A stretch of 64,000 bases of DNA from contig JBFWOF010000023.1 of NCBI GenBank assembly GCA_050250665.1, positions 1 through 64,000 of the forward strand. Reading direction: 5' to 3'. This DNA is from JADKFD01 sp050250665. GTDB lineage: Bacteria; Pseudomonadota; Gammaproteobacteria; Xanthomonadales; SZUA-5. The translations under genes were made by a program, and so were the position numbers. The notes under the pieces are model-generated. The model saw only the letters and a program-made list of their open reading frames with translations, was not told where the DNA came from and ran no database searches. This document shows positions 19,536 to 27,077 of the stretch, one piece after another (the first letter of the stretch is position 1; the number at the start of each line of letters is the position of its first letter).

Positions 19536-19556
19536 ATAATTTAGATTGTTCTAATT
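19536..19556. promoter_or_regulatory. BigR-like operator upstream of the sulfur operon
   Basis: An AT-rich imperfect palindrome, TTTAGATTGTTCTAAT with flanking A/T, stands out in the GC-rich sequence. It closely resembles the operator of the ArsR-type repressor BigR (core TTTAGATTxTTCTAAA), which controls blh and a TauE/SafE gene in Xylella, Xanthomonas and Agrobacterium. The same gene types lie downstream on the minus strand. No bigR gene was found here. Confidence 0.65.
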
Positions 19557-19644
19557 TAAATGACAAGTACGATTCCACCGCATACAGCTGGGCCCTCGTG
19601 GCGGCCTCGGCCCACGCTCAGCAGTCGTCGCCGGAATGTGCGCC

Positions 19645-19673
19645 TTGCAATAATACCAACTGGTTGGTATGTT
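19645..19673 (+). promoter_or_regulatory. Promoter of the tetR operon
   Basis: TTGCAA at 19645-19650, a 17-bp spacer and TATGTT at 19668-19673 form a good sigma-70 pair. The TetR-type palindrome fills the spacer. Transcription would start near 19680, which rules out the in-frame upstream start at 19560 and supports the TTG at 19704. Confidence 0.65.
19653..19670. promoter_or_regulatory. Palindromic operator for the adjacent TetR regulator
   Basis: ATACCAAC-TG-GTTGGTAT has perfect 8-bp arms. Its place between -35 and -10 means a bound repressor would exclude RNA polymerase. Operators of related TetR proteins often have the ACCAAC..GTTGGT core. Autorepression is inferred. Confidence 0.7.
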
Positions 19674-19703
19674 TCTCGAAACCATTGGCACTGGCCGCCT
19701 GCG

Positions 19704-20312
19704 TTGAAACCATCCTCAGAGTCAACCCGAAACCGACTGCTGGATGCCGCCCTGCAGGTGGTTCGTGCCCAGGGATATGCAGCCACGACCGTTGACGATC
19801 TGTGCGCAGCCGCAGGTGTCAGCAAGGGCGCCTTTTTCCATCATTTCAGATCGAAGGAAGACCTGGCGCTGGCGGCCGCCGCGCACTGGAACGCGATGAC
19901 CGGCGCCCTGTTTGCGCAAGCCGCCTACCAGCAGGTCGTCGATCCCCGCGAGCGCCTGCTCGCCTACATCGACTTCCGGGCAGAACTCATCAGCGGAACG
20001 CCAGCTCAGTACAGCTGCCTGCTTGGCACACTGGCACAGGAAACCCACGAGGACTATCCGGCCATTCGGGAGGCCTGTGGGCTGGGAATCACCCAACATG
20101 CACAGACCCTGGTCGCGACCATCGCCGACGCCAAGGCCAGGCATGCAGCCGCCGCCGACTGGAGCCCGGAAAGCCTGGCGCTCTACACCCAGGCCACGCT
20201 CCAAGGCGCATTCGTGCTGGCAAAAGCCCAGGACAGCATTGGCGTTGCACAGGAATGCGTCCGTCACTTGCGCCGATACGTGGAATTGCTGCTTCCTGCC
20301 GCGTCAGATTGA
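19704..20312 (+). CDS. TetR-family transcriptional repressor
   Basis: 202 residues from a TTG at 19704, chosen because the promoter and operator lie at 19645-19673 and the protein then begins just before the HTH. The helix-turn-helix is RNRLLDAALQVV...TVDDLCAAAGVSKGAFFHHF, followed by RSKEDLA, a textbook TetR N-terminus. The C-terminal ligand domain contains LLAYIDFRAELI and YSCLLGTLAQETHEDYP, as in the TetR_C family of AcrR-like proteins. It leads an operon with VOC, DUF1428 and SRPBCC genes, and probably represses its own operon. Confidence 0.87.
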   Translation: MKPSSESTRNRLLDAALQVVRAQGYAATTVDDLCAAAGVSKGAFFHHFRSKEDLALAAAAHWNAMTGALFAQAAYQQVVDPRERLLAYIDFRAELISGTPAQYSCLLGTLAQETHEDYPAIREACGLGITQHAQTLVATIADAKARHAAAADWSPESLALYTQATLQGAFVLAKAQDSIGVAQECVRHLRRYVELLLPAASD

Positions 20313-20328
20313 GAAAGGAGAGCGACCG

Positions 20329-20739
20329 ATGCACGTTGAACCCTATCTGTTCTTCAACGGCCGATGCGAAGAGGCAATCGAGTGCTATCGCCTGATCTTC
20401 GGGTCTCCTGCGGCCGAGTTGATGCGCTACCAGAATTCCCCCGAGCCGCCGCCCATGCCCTTGCCGCCGAACTGGGGCCCAAAGATCATGCACGGTGCCT
20501 TCCGCATTGGTGACACGGTGATCATGGCCTCCGACGGTTGCTCGGCGGAACCGGCACCGTTTGCGGGTTTTTCGCTGTCGGTCACCATGCCCAACGCCCA
20601 AGCGGCGGCCCTGGCCTTCGAAAGACTGGCAGAGGGCGGAGACATCCGCATGCCGCTGGGAGCCACTTTCTTTTCACCTTGTTTTGGCATGGTGGCAGAC
20701 CGCTTCGGCATCTGCTGGATGCTGATCGTTGCCGCCTGA
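20329..20739 (+). CDS. VOC-family (PhnB-like) protein
   Basis: 136 residues; the ATG has AAAGGAG upstream, 16 bases after the tetR stop. It matches the PhnB/3-demethylubiquinone-9-3-methyltransferase-like branch of the vicinal oxygen chelate fold: VEPYLFFNGRCEEAIECYRLIFG at the start, KIMHGAFRIGDTVIMASDG in the middle, and TFFSPCFGMVADRFGICWML at the end. The usual metal-ligand positions are not all obvious. These proteins are often encoded with SRPBCC and DUF1428 proteins under TetR or ArsR control; the substrate is unknown. Confidence 0.87.
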   Translation: MHVEPYLFFNGRCEEAIECYRLIFGSPAAELMRYQNSPEPPPMPLPPNWGPKIMHGAFRIGDTVIMASDGCSAEPAPFAGFSLSVTMPNAQAAALAFERLAEGGDIRMPLGATFFSPCFGMVADRFGICWMLIVAA

Positions 20740-20779
20740 GCGGCAAGCAGAACTTCAATCACGATTACGGGAGACCAAG

Positions 20780-21133
20780 ATGAATTACGTGGATGGCTTT
20801 GTGCTGGCAGTACCGAACGCCAATCGAGACGCATACCAGGATCTTGCAGAGCGCGCTGCGCAGATCTTCAAGGACCATGGCGCCCTGCAGGTTGTCGAAT
20901 GCTGGGGCGACGATGTGCCGCCGGGAAAGCTCACGTCATTTCCCATGGCCGTGCAGTGCCAGGAAGACGAGTCCGTGGTCTTCTCCTGGATCATCTGGCC
21001 GTCAAAGGCTGCACGTGACACCGGCATGAAGGCCTCCATGGAGGATCCACGAATGACCTGCGACGAGAACGGCATGCCCTTTGATGGCAAGCGCATGATT
21101 TTCGGGGGTTTCCAGATCATCGTTCAGGCCTGA
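20780..21133 (+). CDS. DUF1428 (YbaA-like) protein
   Basis: 117 residues; the ATG has GGGAGA upstream. The protein matches DUF1428 over its length: YVDGFVLAVPNANRDAYQ at the start, the VVECWGDDVPPGKLTSFP segment, VVFSWIIWPSKAARD, and the ending MPFDGKRMIFGGFQ. Members are small dimeric ferredoxin-like folds without an assigned activity. Third gene of the TetR-led operon, 40 bp after the VOC gene. Confidence 0.9.
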   Translation: MNYVDGFVLAVPNANRDAYQDLAERAAQIFKDHGALQVVECWGDDVPPGKLTSFPMAVQCQEDESVVFSWIIWPSKAARDTGMKASMEDPRMTCDENGMPFDGKRMIFGGFQIIVQA

Positions 21134-21151
21134 GCCAGAGGAGCGAAGCCG

Positions 21152-21625
21152 ATGAGCAGCGCCACACCCACGACGCACGAACTCACGCTCAGCCGAATCA
21201 TCAATGCGCCGCGGGACAAGGTCTGGCGCTGCTGGACCGAACCGGCGTTGCTGATGCAGTGGTATTGCCCCAGACCGTGGCGTGTCACCCAGGCAGAACT
21301 TGATGTACGACCAGGAGGACGCAACTTCGTGCTGATGGAGGGCCCCAACGGCGAACAGGTGCCCAACCCCGGCGTCTACCTGGAGGTGATTCCCGGCAGG
21401 AAGCTGGTGATGACCGATGCCTTCGATGAGGCCTGGCTGCCATCCGGCAAGGCCTTCATGGTCGCGGAAATCACCCTTGAGGATGCCGCAGAAGGACGCA
21501 CGCAGTACCGCGCCGTTGCCCGCCACTGGTCGGCGGAAGACCGACAGACGCACGAGCAGATGGGCTTCCACGAAGGCTGGGCAGCCGCCGCCCAGCAACT
21601 GGAAGATCTCGCCCGTACGATCTGA
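21152..21625 (+). CDS. SRPBCC/AHSA1-type protein
   Basis: 157 residues; the ATG has AGAGGAG nine bases upstream, 18 bases after the DUF1428 stop. It carries the AHSA1 signature: LTLSRIINAPRDKVWRCWTE, then MQWYCPRPWRVT and LDVRPGGRNFVLMEGPNG, and the ending MGFHEGWAAAAQQLEDL. The fold binds hydrophobic ligands or acts as a small hydrolase/cyclase. Last gene of the TetR operon. As a group the operon looks like a small-molecule stress response, which is inference. Confidence 0.9.
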   Translation: MSSATPTTHELTLSRIINAPRDKVWRCWTEPALLMQWYCPRPWRVTQAELDVRPGGRNFVLMEGPNGEQVPNPGVYLEVIPGRKLVMTDAFDEAWLPSGKAFMVAEITLEDAAEGRTQYRAVARHWSAEDRQTHEQMGFHEGWAAAAQQLEDLARTI

Positions 21626-21660
21626 GACTGGTTGTCAGCGGCCAGCATCAGGACACCACA

Positions 21661-22500
21661 CTAGTGCCGCCTCCCGGATCCCGGTCCGTGAGGCGACAGC
21701 CCATACTGGACCGCGGCGAAGGCGACGAGTTGCTGCAGGCTGGCAAATCCGGTCTGCTGCTTGGCCCGCTCCAGGTGATAGCGAACGTTGGCGTAACTGA
21801 GTCCGGTGATCATGGCCACCTCGCCGACGGCCTTGCCGGCGACCAGCCACTGCAGGCACTCGATCTGCCGCTCGCTGAGCGACGGAACTACTTGACTGGC
21901 ATCGCCCGCGCGCGCACCAGGCATTGCATCCCGCTTGAGAAGGAACGCCGACGCCAGCGTGATGAGCTGCTCTGCGCGGTGGCGATCAGCCTCGGTGTGC
22001 AAACCGAGAAACAGGGCTTCGTGCCGTACTCGACGCGGAAGCGTGACGACAATGAGATCGCGCAGGGGCCGCCGCCCCTTCGGGGCCGACTGGCGCAGCA
22101 CCAGCTGACTGGAGAAGGGAAAGAACCGCGCGTAGCGACGCATCCAGAACGGTCGCCGACGCAACAGGACCCACCTCAGTATCCCCCGCGGAACCCCATT
22201 GATGACGGTTTGGGCGTGATCAGGCAGGCACATGCCGCGCAACTCGCCAGACCAGTCTTCGACCCAGTGCCAATCAATCTCGGCGGGATCGACCGCAACC
22301 GGATCGAAAGAAAAATGACTTAACCCGGCAACTCCCAGCCGGTGCAGGCTGGACGTCATGCAAGCCTGCTGCTGCGACAGGTCCGTCGCAGCGAACAATG
22401 CCTGCAACTCATCACACAGGTCGAGCGTCTGGTTGCCTTCAGCCCCATCACCTGGTTCGGGATGGCTGGGCAGGCCCTGTGGTGTATCGACTGTCCGCAT
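21661..22500 (-). CDS. LuxR-family regulator with autoinducer-domain-like N-terminus
   Basis: 279 residues. Residues about 205-265 form a GerE/LuxR helix-turn-helix (LSERQIECLQWLVAGKAVGE, then ITGLSYANVRYHLERAKQQTG with the conserved V-R-H pattern). Residues 25-195 have the size and pattern of an autoinducer-binding domain (HFSFDPVAVDPAEIDWHWVE ... GLHTEADRHRAEQLITLASA), but the Trp/Tyr/Asp residues that contact acyl-homoserine lactones are hard to place, so the ligand may differ. No luxI-type synthase is present, which makes it a LuxR solo as seen. A lux-box palindrome lies 33 bp upstream, in the shared regulatory region with the divergent CSLREA gene. Confidence 0.8.
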   Translation of the reverse strand: MRTVDTPQGLPSHPEPGDGAEGNQTLDLCDELQALFAATDLSQQQACMTSSLHRLGVAGLSHFSFDPVAVDPAEIDWHWVEDWSGELRGMCLPDHAQTVINGVPRGILRWVLLRRRPFWMRRYARFFPFSSQLVLRQSAPKGRRPLRDLIVVTLPRRVRHEALFLGLHTEADRHRAEQLITLASAFLLKRDAMPGARAGDASQVVPSLSERQIECLQWLVAGKAVGEVAMITGLSYANVRYHLERAKQQTGFASLQQLVAFAAVQYGLSPHGPGSGRRH

Positions 22501-22532
22501 GCCTGGTCGCTGCTCCGTGCGTACTTATCGAG

Positions 22533-22550
22533 ACTAGCAAATCTGCTAGT
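22533..22550. promoter_or_regulatory. lux-box palindrome (CT-N12-AG)
   Basis: ACTAGCAAATCTGCTAGT has perfect 7-bp arms and fits the CT-N12-AG consensus of LuxR-family sites. Its right edge touches the -35 of the CSLREA gene, placing its centre about 42.5 bp before the expected transcription start. That is the classical position for LuxR activation. The regulator is encoded immediately to the left. Confidence 0.7.
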
Positions 22551-22577
22551 TGAGTGCCTGGAACCCCTCTGCATAAT
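22550..22577 (+). promoter_or_regulatory. Promoter of the CSLREA surface-protein gene
   Basis: TTGAGT at 22550-22555, a 16-bp spacer and CATAAT at 22572-22577. Transcription would begin near 22584, leaving a leader of about 50 bases with a GCAGGAG ribosome site before the ATG at 22637. Confidence 0.55.
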
Positions 22578-22636
22578 GAGGCGCGAACCTTTGCGATGGC
22601 GGCTCATGCCGGCCTCACATCAAGCAGGAGCTTCGC

Positions 22637-24703
22637 ATGTTGCAGTCCAGGGCACTCAGCCTCGCCATCGCTTCGCTGCTGATCGCCGGGGGTGCCCGCG
22701 CTGCCAGTTTGACGGTCACAAACGCCGGCGACAACACCGCTGACGATGGTCTCTGTACGCTGCGCGAAGCGATTGACAACGCCAACAACGACAGCCAGAA
22801 CGGGCGGACCAGTCCGGGCGAGTGTGCGGCTGGCAACGGCGCAGACCTCATCACCTTCGATCCCGGCGCCTTTGCCGGCACCCAGACCCTCACCTTGAGC
22901 GGTGGCCATCTGGCCATCACTTCGCCGCTGACGATCACCGGTACCTCCAGAGACCGGCTGATCATCGACGCCAATGCCACCTCCCGTCATTTCCTGATCG
23001 ACGACGGCAGCGCGGGCACGGTGTCTGCAGTGGCGATCAGCGACCTCAGCTTGCGCAACGGTCGTGTGAGCGCCGACGATGGCGGATCGATCCTTGCAAC
23101 AGAGCCCCTGAGCCTGGCGCGCGTCACACTGGACGGCAATGTCGCCGTCAGCGTGGGCACCCGCAGCGCAAGGGGTGGGGGCCTGGCAGTACTGAGTGCG
23201 GCCGGCAGCGCCGGACTGACGGTCAGCCTCGATTCGGTCGTGCTGTCGGGCAATCAGGGCGGCACGGGCGGGGCCCTGGCATTGGTTCTGTCCGATACCC
23301 TGGAATCGAGCACGGTCACCCTGCAGAACTGCCTGATCCTCGACAACGAGGTGCGACGCAATGGCTCCCCCATCGCCGCCCGAGTTGGCGGCGGATTCAT
23401 CGACATGGGATCGGGCTCACTGCTGATCCAAGACAGCACGATCAGCGCAAACCGTTCGGAAGCCGACATTGGAGGCCTGGCGCTCTCGGTGGCTGGAGGC
23501 GGCAGCATCGCCGTTCGGCGGACTCAGATCCTCAACAATACGGCCGGCGCCTTTGGTGGTTCGCAGGGCGTTGGCGGCCTTGCGCTCAATGCCCATGCCT
23601 TGAGTTACTCCGGTCCCGCCCCCGCCTTCAACGTCGAGGTCAGCGACAGCACCATTGCGGGCAATACCGCTACACAGAACAACGGCGGCGCGGTATTCGA
23701 GGCCCAGGGTCCCGGACCCTTCGTCATCGAGCGCAGTACGATTTGGAACAATCTGGCCCAGGGCGTGGCGGGCGGCGGGCTGGCCGGCGGACTCAACCTG
23801 AGTGCGCTCGATGCCGCCATCACCCTGCGCGACAGCACGGTGTCTGGCAACACGGCCAACGGCAATGGCGGTGGCGTCTACGCCTACGCCTATTCCGATA
23901 CCGGAATCGGCAGGGTGAGCATCGAGAACACCACGATCACCGGCAACAGTGCCGATGCCAATGCCGATGGCAATGGCCGCGGCGGCGGGATCGCGCTGGA
24001 CAGTTCCAGCAACATGGGCGCGCAGTTCGCGGTCAGTGGCAGCGTCATCGCCGGAAACCTCGATGGCAATCCAGCCACCCCGTCACCGGATGTTTTTCGC
24101 GACAGTTTCCTTATCGCATTCAGCGACAGCCTGATCGGCGGCAACACGGGCTCCGGACTGCCGGAGGCCCCGCTGGGCAGCCCCGATGGCAACAACAACC
24201 TATTTGGCTCAGCGGCGGGCGCCGGTGTCATCGACGCCAGGCTGGGCCTGCTCGGCGACAACGGAGGCAGGACCTTCACGCACTACCCGGCGAGTGATTC
24301 GCCGCTGATCGATCGCTATACCGGATGCAACGGCAATGACCAGACCGGCCGTGCTCGCGGTGTCGATTCCGATGGCTTGCCGGACAACGACTGTGACATC
24401 GGAGCAGTCGAATCCACACCGGTGATCTTCGGCAACGGCTTCGAGAGCAGCGCCGCCCTCAAGAACAGGGACCCGCGAAGTCTGCTTCTCAGTCGACCAG
24501 AGCTGCAGGCCCGGCTGAGCGGACACGATGCCCCGTTGCTGCTGCTGGCCGAATCCACCGATGCCTCGGGCGGGATGGTCCTGGTGCACGCCCGGCTCAA
24601 CGGGGAACGCATCGAGTGGCTGCTGGACCATTACCAGGACGGCCAGTGGACCGAAGGCCGTTGGCTCCCGCTCACGGACGAAACGATGCAACTCCGTTGG
24701 TGA
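22637..24703 (+). CDS. CSLREA-domain secreted beta-helix protein
   Basis: 688 residues with a signal peptide (LSLAIASLLIAGGARA, cut near ARA/AS). The mature start is a CSLREA domain: LTVTNAGDNTADDGLCTLRE then AIDNANND. Residues about 90-540 are a right-handed parallel beta-helix made of short repeats of the type 'G.L...S..L....S.I..N.A', ending in a choice-of-anchor-Q-like segment (GLLGDNGGRTFTHYPASDSP, then GCDIGAVE-type CDIGAVES). VIFGNGFESS near residue 600 is the short GFES motif seen near the C-terminus of many exported Xanthomonadales proteins. An extra 85-residue C-terminal domain follows (RLNGERIEWLLDHYQDGQW). Probably a surface-exposed or secreted adhesin-like protein, likely under LuxR control. 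Confidence 0.8.
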   Translation: MLQSRALSLAIASLLIAGGARAASLTVTNAGDNTADDGLCTLREAIDNANNDSQNGRTSPGECAAGNGADLITFDPGAFAGTQTLTLSGGHLAITSPLTITGTSRDRLIIDANATSRHFLIDDGSAGTVSAVAISDLSLRNGRVSADDGGSILATEPLSLARVTLDGNVAVSVGTRSARGGGLAVLSAAGSAGLTVSLDSVVLSGNQGGTGGALALVLSDTLESSTVTLQNCLILDNEVRRNGSPIAARVGGGFIDMGSGSLLIQDSTISANRSEADIGGLALSVAGGGSIAVRRTQILNNTAGAFGGSQGVGGLALNAHALSYSGPAPAFNVEVSDSTIAGNTATQNNGGAVFEAQGPGPFVIERSTIWNNLAQGVAGGGLAGGLNLSALDAAITLRDSTVSGNTANGNGGGVYAYAYSDTGIGRVSIENTTITGNSADANADGNGRGGGIALDSSSNMGAQFAVSGSVIAGNLDGNPATPSPDVFRDSFLIAFSDSLIGGNTGSGLPEAPLGSPDGNNNLFGSAAGAGVIDARLGLLGDNGGRTFTHYPASDSPLIDRYTGCNGNDQTGRARGVDSDGLPDNDCDIGAVESTPVIFGNGFESSAALKNRDPRSLLLSRPELQARLSGHDAPLLLLAESTDASGGMVLVHARLNGERIEWLLDHYQDGQWTEGRWLPLTDETMQLRW

Positions 24704-24788
24704 GCCTGCAAGACCGCAAGTTTTTGGGGGCTCGCTGAGCGCGCCTCGCTCTCGAACGCCACTGCCGTGTTTCCGATTCGGGCCGAAG

Positions 24789-27077
24789 ATGCAAAGTCTC
24801 GCCAGCCAGCACACCAGCAGTTTCACCGAATTCCTCCGTCAGGGCGGCGTGTCGATCGTGGTCTCGACCTATCAGGCCGGACAACTGGTGCTGGTGCGGG
24901 CTCAGGAACAGGCAACGAACACCCACTTCATCCCGATGCACAAGCCGATGGGCATTGCCGTCCAGGGTGGTCAGCGACTCGCGGTCGGCGACGCCCATCG
25001 AGTCGACTTCTATCGAAACCTTCCGGCGGTGGCTGGCAAGATCGATCAGGCACAGTACGACGCGGCCTATCTGTACCGCGCCACCCATGTCACCGGCGAT
25101 ATCGACATCCACGAAATGGGCTATGACGACGAGTCGCGCCTGTGGTTGATCAATACCCGGATGAGCTGCCTGTGTACGCTGGCGGATGACGCCAGCGTGG
25201 TGCCGCGCTGGAAACCGCCCTTCATCAGCCAGTACGACCTGCTGGACCGCTGCCATCTGAACGGGCTCGGATTTCGCGATGGACGCCCGCGCTATGTGAG
25301 CATGCTGGGTGCCAGCGACGAGCCCGGTGGCTGGCGACGCGACAAGACCCGTGCCGGCCTGATCATGGACCTTATCGACGACAGCGTGGTCGTTGATGGC
25401 CTGTGCATGCCGCATTCGCCACGTTGGCATCACGACCAACTCTGGTTCCTCTCCTCTGGCGAAGGTGCACTGAAGCGGGTGGAAGCCGATGGCTCGGCGA
25501 GCACCATCATCGAACTGCCCGGCTTTGCGCGGGGCCTGGATTTCCTGGGGCGTTACGCCGTGGTCGGCCTGTCGCAGGTGCGCGAAACCGCGGTGTTCGC
25601 CGGCCTGCCGCTGACCCGCAGAGTCGCCGAGCGGGAATGCGGCGTGTATCTGGTCGACATAGAGGATCGCCGGATTGCGGGCTTACTGCGCTTCAAGGGC
25701 GACGTGCGCGAGATCTTCGACGTCAAGCTGTTGCCGCATCAGGCCCCGACGCTGGTCGACGCCCACTCGCCCTTGTTGGCCAGCTCCTACGAACTGCCCG
25801 GCGAGGCACTGAAGCTGCTGGCACCTGCCGATCCGCTAGAGGAGGCTCTGGCCGCGGCCGGTCGTGCCCACGCGGGCGGTGACCTGGACCAGGCGATCAC
25901 CGCCTACCAGGACATCCTGAGCAGTCGGCCCGAGCACCGGGTCGCGCGGCATCGACTGGGACAGGCGCTGGTCGATCACGGGCGTTGGGACGAGGCCCGG
26001 CGCGTGCTGTCGGAGGTCGTCGCCGAGCAGCCGGACCATGCCGAGGCCCTGAACGGATTGGGTCTTTGTGCAGCACGCCTGCTCGACTTCGCCGACGCCC
26101 TCCGCCACTTCGAGCGCGCCATCGCCATCGACCAGCAGTTTGCCCTGGCCCACTTCAATCGCGGCCTGATCCTGCTCAAGCTCGGCCAGTACGAAGCCGG
26201 CTGGCAGGAGTACGAGTGGCGCTGGCAACTCCCCGATTTCAGCCCGCTCCGATGCCCGCAACCACAGTGGCGCGGCGAGGACATCAGGGACAAGCGCCTG
26301 CTGGTTCACAGCGAGCAGGGCCATGGCGACCACATCCAGTTCTGGCGCTATCTGCCGCTGCTGCGGCAACGCTGCAAGAAGCTCATCTACGTCGGGCCGG
26401 AAGCGTTGGCGGAGCTGGCCGCCGGTATCCCGGGCGTCAATGAAAGTCGTGTACCGGGGACGATTCCGGGCGACCGCTTTGACGTCTACGTCCCCTTGCT
26501 GAGCATCCCGCACTACCTGGGCCTGCATGCGCCGATGCCGGTGGACCGGCCTTACATCAAGCCGCCGTCGCACCTGCAGGTGCACAGGCTGGAGGGCCGC
26601 CGGAAGATAGGCCTGGTGTGGAAGGGCAGCCCCAGGCACATCGACGAGCCCCGCCGCTCGATCCCGCTCGCGAGCCTGTTGCCGGCCCTGAAGGGCATTG
26701 CCGCCACCTTCTACAGCCTGCAGTTCCCGCTCAGCAGGGGCGAGTGCGAACTGCTTGAGCAGCACGGCGTGCACAACCTGGAGCCGGATATCAGCGGCTA
26801 CAGCCGCACCGCGGCCTTTGTCGAACAACTTGATGCCGTGGTCACCGTCGACACCGCCATGGCCCACCTGGCTGGCGCCCTGGGCAAGCGGGTGTTCCTG
26901 CTGCTGGCCAGGGATGCCGACTGGCGCTGGGGCACGGAGTTGGCGCAAACCCCCTGGTATCCGCACACGACGTTGTTGCGCCAGCAGGAAGCGGGCGCAT
27001 GGCAGACGGTGCTCGATGCCCTGACCCGCGAACTCGATCGCCTTCCCATCACTCGACCCGAGGCACTGCCATGTTGA
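24789..27077 (+). CDS. TIGR03032-TPR-glycosyltransferase-like fusion protein
   Basis: 762 residues from the ATG at 24789; further upstream the frame overlaps the preceding gene out of phase, so longer starts are rejected. Residues 1-340 match the TIGR03032 family, a propeller-like domain (VSIVVSTYQAGQLVLVR, GDIDIHEMGYD, SQYDLLDRCHLNGLGF, VDGLCMPHSPRWH). Residues about 350-480 hold three TPR units (AITAYQDILSSRPEHRVARH and following). The last 270 residues resemble the GT9/heptosyltransferase-like C-terminus often fused to TPRs (IGLVWKGSPRHIDEPRRSIP, VDTAMAHLAGALGKRVFLLL). No signal peptide is seen, so it should be cytoplasmic. It sits between two exported CSLREA proteins and overlaps the second, suggesting it modifies one or both; this is inference. 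Confidence 0.8.
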   Translation: MQSLASQHTSSFTEFLRQGGVSIVVSTYQAGQLVLVRAQEQATNTHFIPMHKPMGIAVQGGQRLAVGDAHRVDFYRNLPAVAGKIDQAQYDAAYLYRATHVTGDIDIHEMGYDDESRLWLINTRMSCLCTLADDASVVPRWKPPFISQYDLLDRCHLNGLGFRDGRPRYVSMLGASDEPGGWRRDKTRAGLIMDLIDDSVVVDGLCMPHSPRWHHDQLWFLSSGEGALKRVEADGSASTIIELPGFARGLDFLGRYAVVGLSQVRETAVFAGLPLTRRVAERECGVYLVDIEDRRIAGLLRFKGDVREIFDVKLLPHQAPTLVDAHSPLLASSYELPGEALKLLAPADPLEEALAAAGRAHAGGDLDQAITAYQDILSSRPEHRVARHRLGQALVDHGRWDEARRVLSEVVAEQPDHAEALNGLGLCAARLLDFADALRHFERAIAIDQQFALAHFNRGLILLKLGQYEAGWQEYEWRWQLPDFSPLRCPQPQWRGEDIRDKRLLVHSEQGHGDHIQFWRYLPLLRQRCKKLIYVGPEALAELAAGIPGVNESRVPGTIPGDRFDVYVPLLSIPHYLGLHAPMPVDRPYIKPPSHLQVHRLEGRRKIGLVWKGSPRHIDEPRRSIPLASLLPALKGIAATFYSLQFPLSRGECELLEQHGVHNLEPDISGYSRTAAFVEQLDAVVTVDTAMAHLAGALGKRVFLLLARDADWRWGTELAQTPWYPHTTLLRQQEAGAWQTVLDALTRELDRLPITRPEALPC

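Noticed and set aside
19560..19703. Longer N-terminus for the TetR regulator
   Set aside because: The frame starts 85 bases before the promoter -35 and its first 48 residues do not fit a TetR protein.
8071..21664. Short shared strings GCCAGCATCAGGACAC (8071, 21641) and GGACACCACACTAG (10178, 21651)
   Set aside because: Matches of 14-16 bases are expected a few times by chance among all pairs in 64 kb. No flanking similarity extends them.
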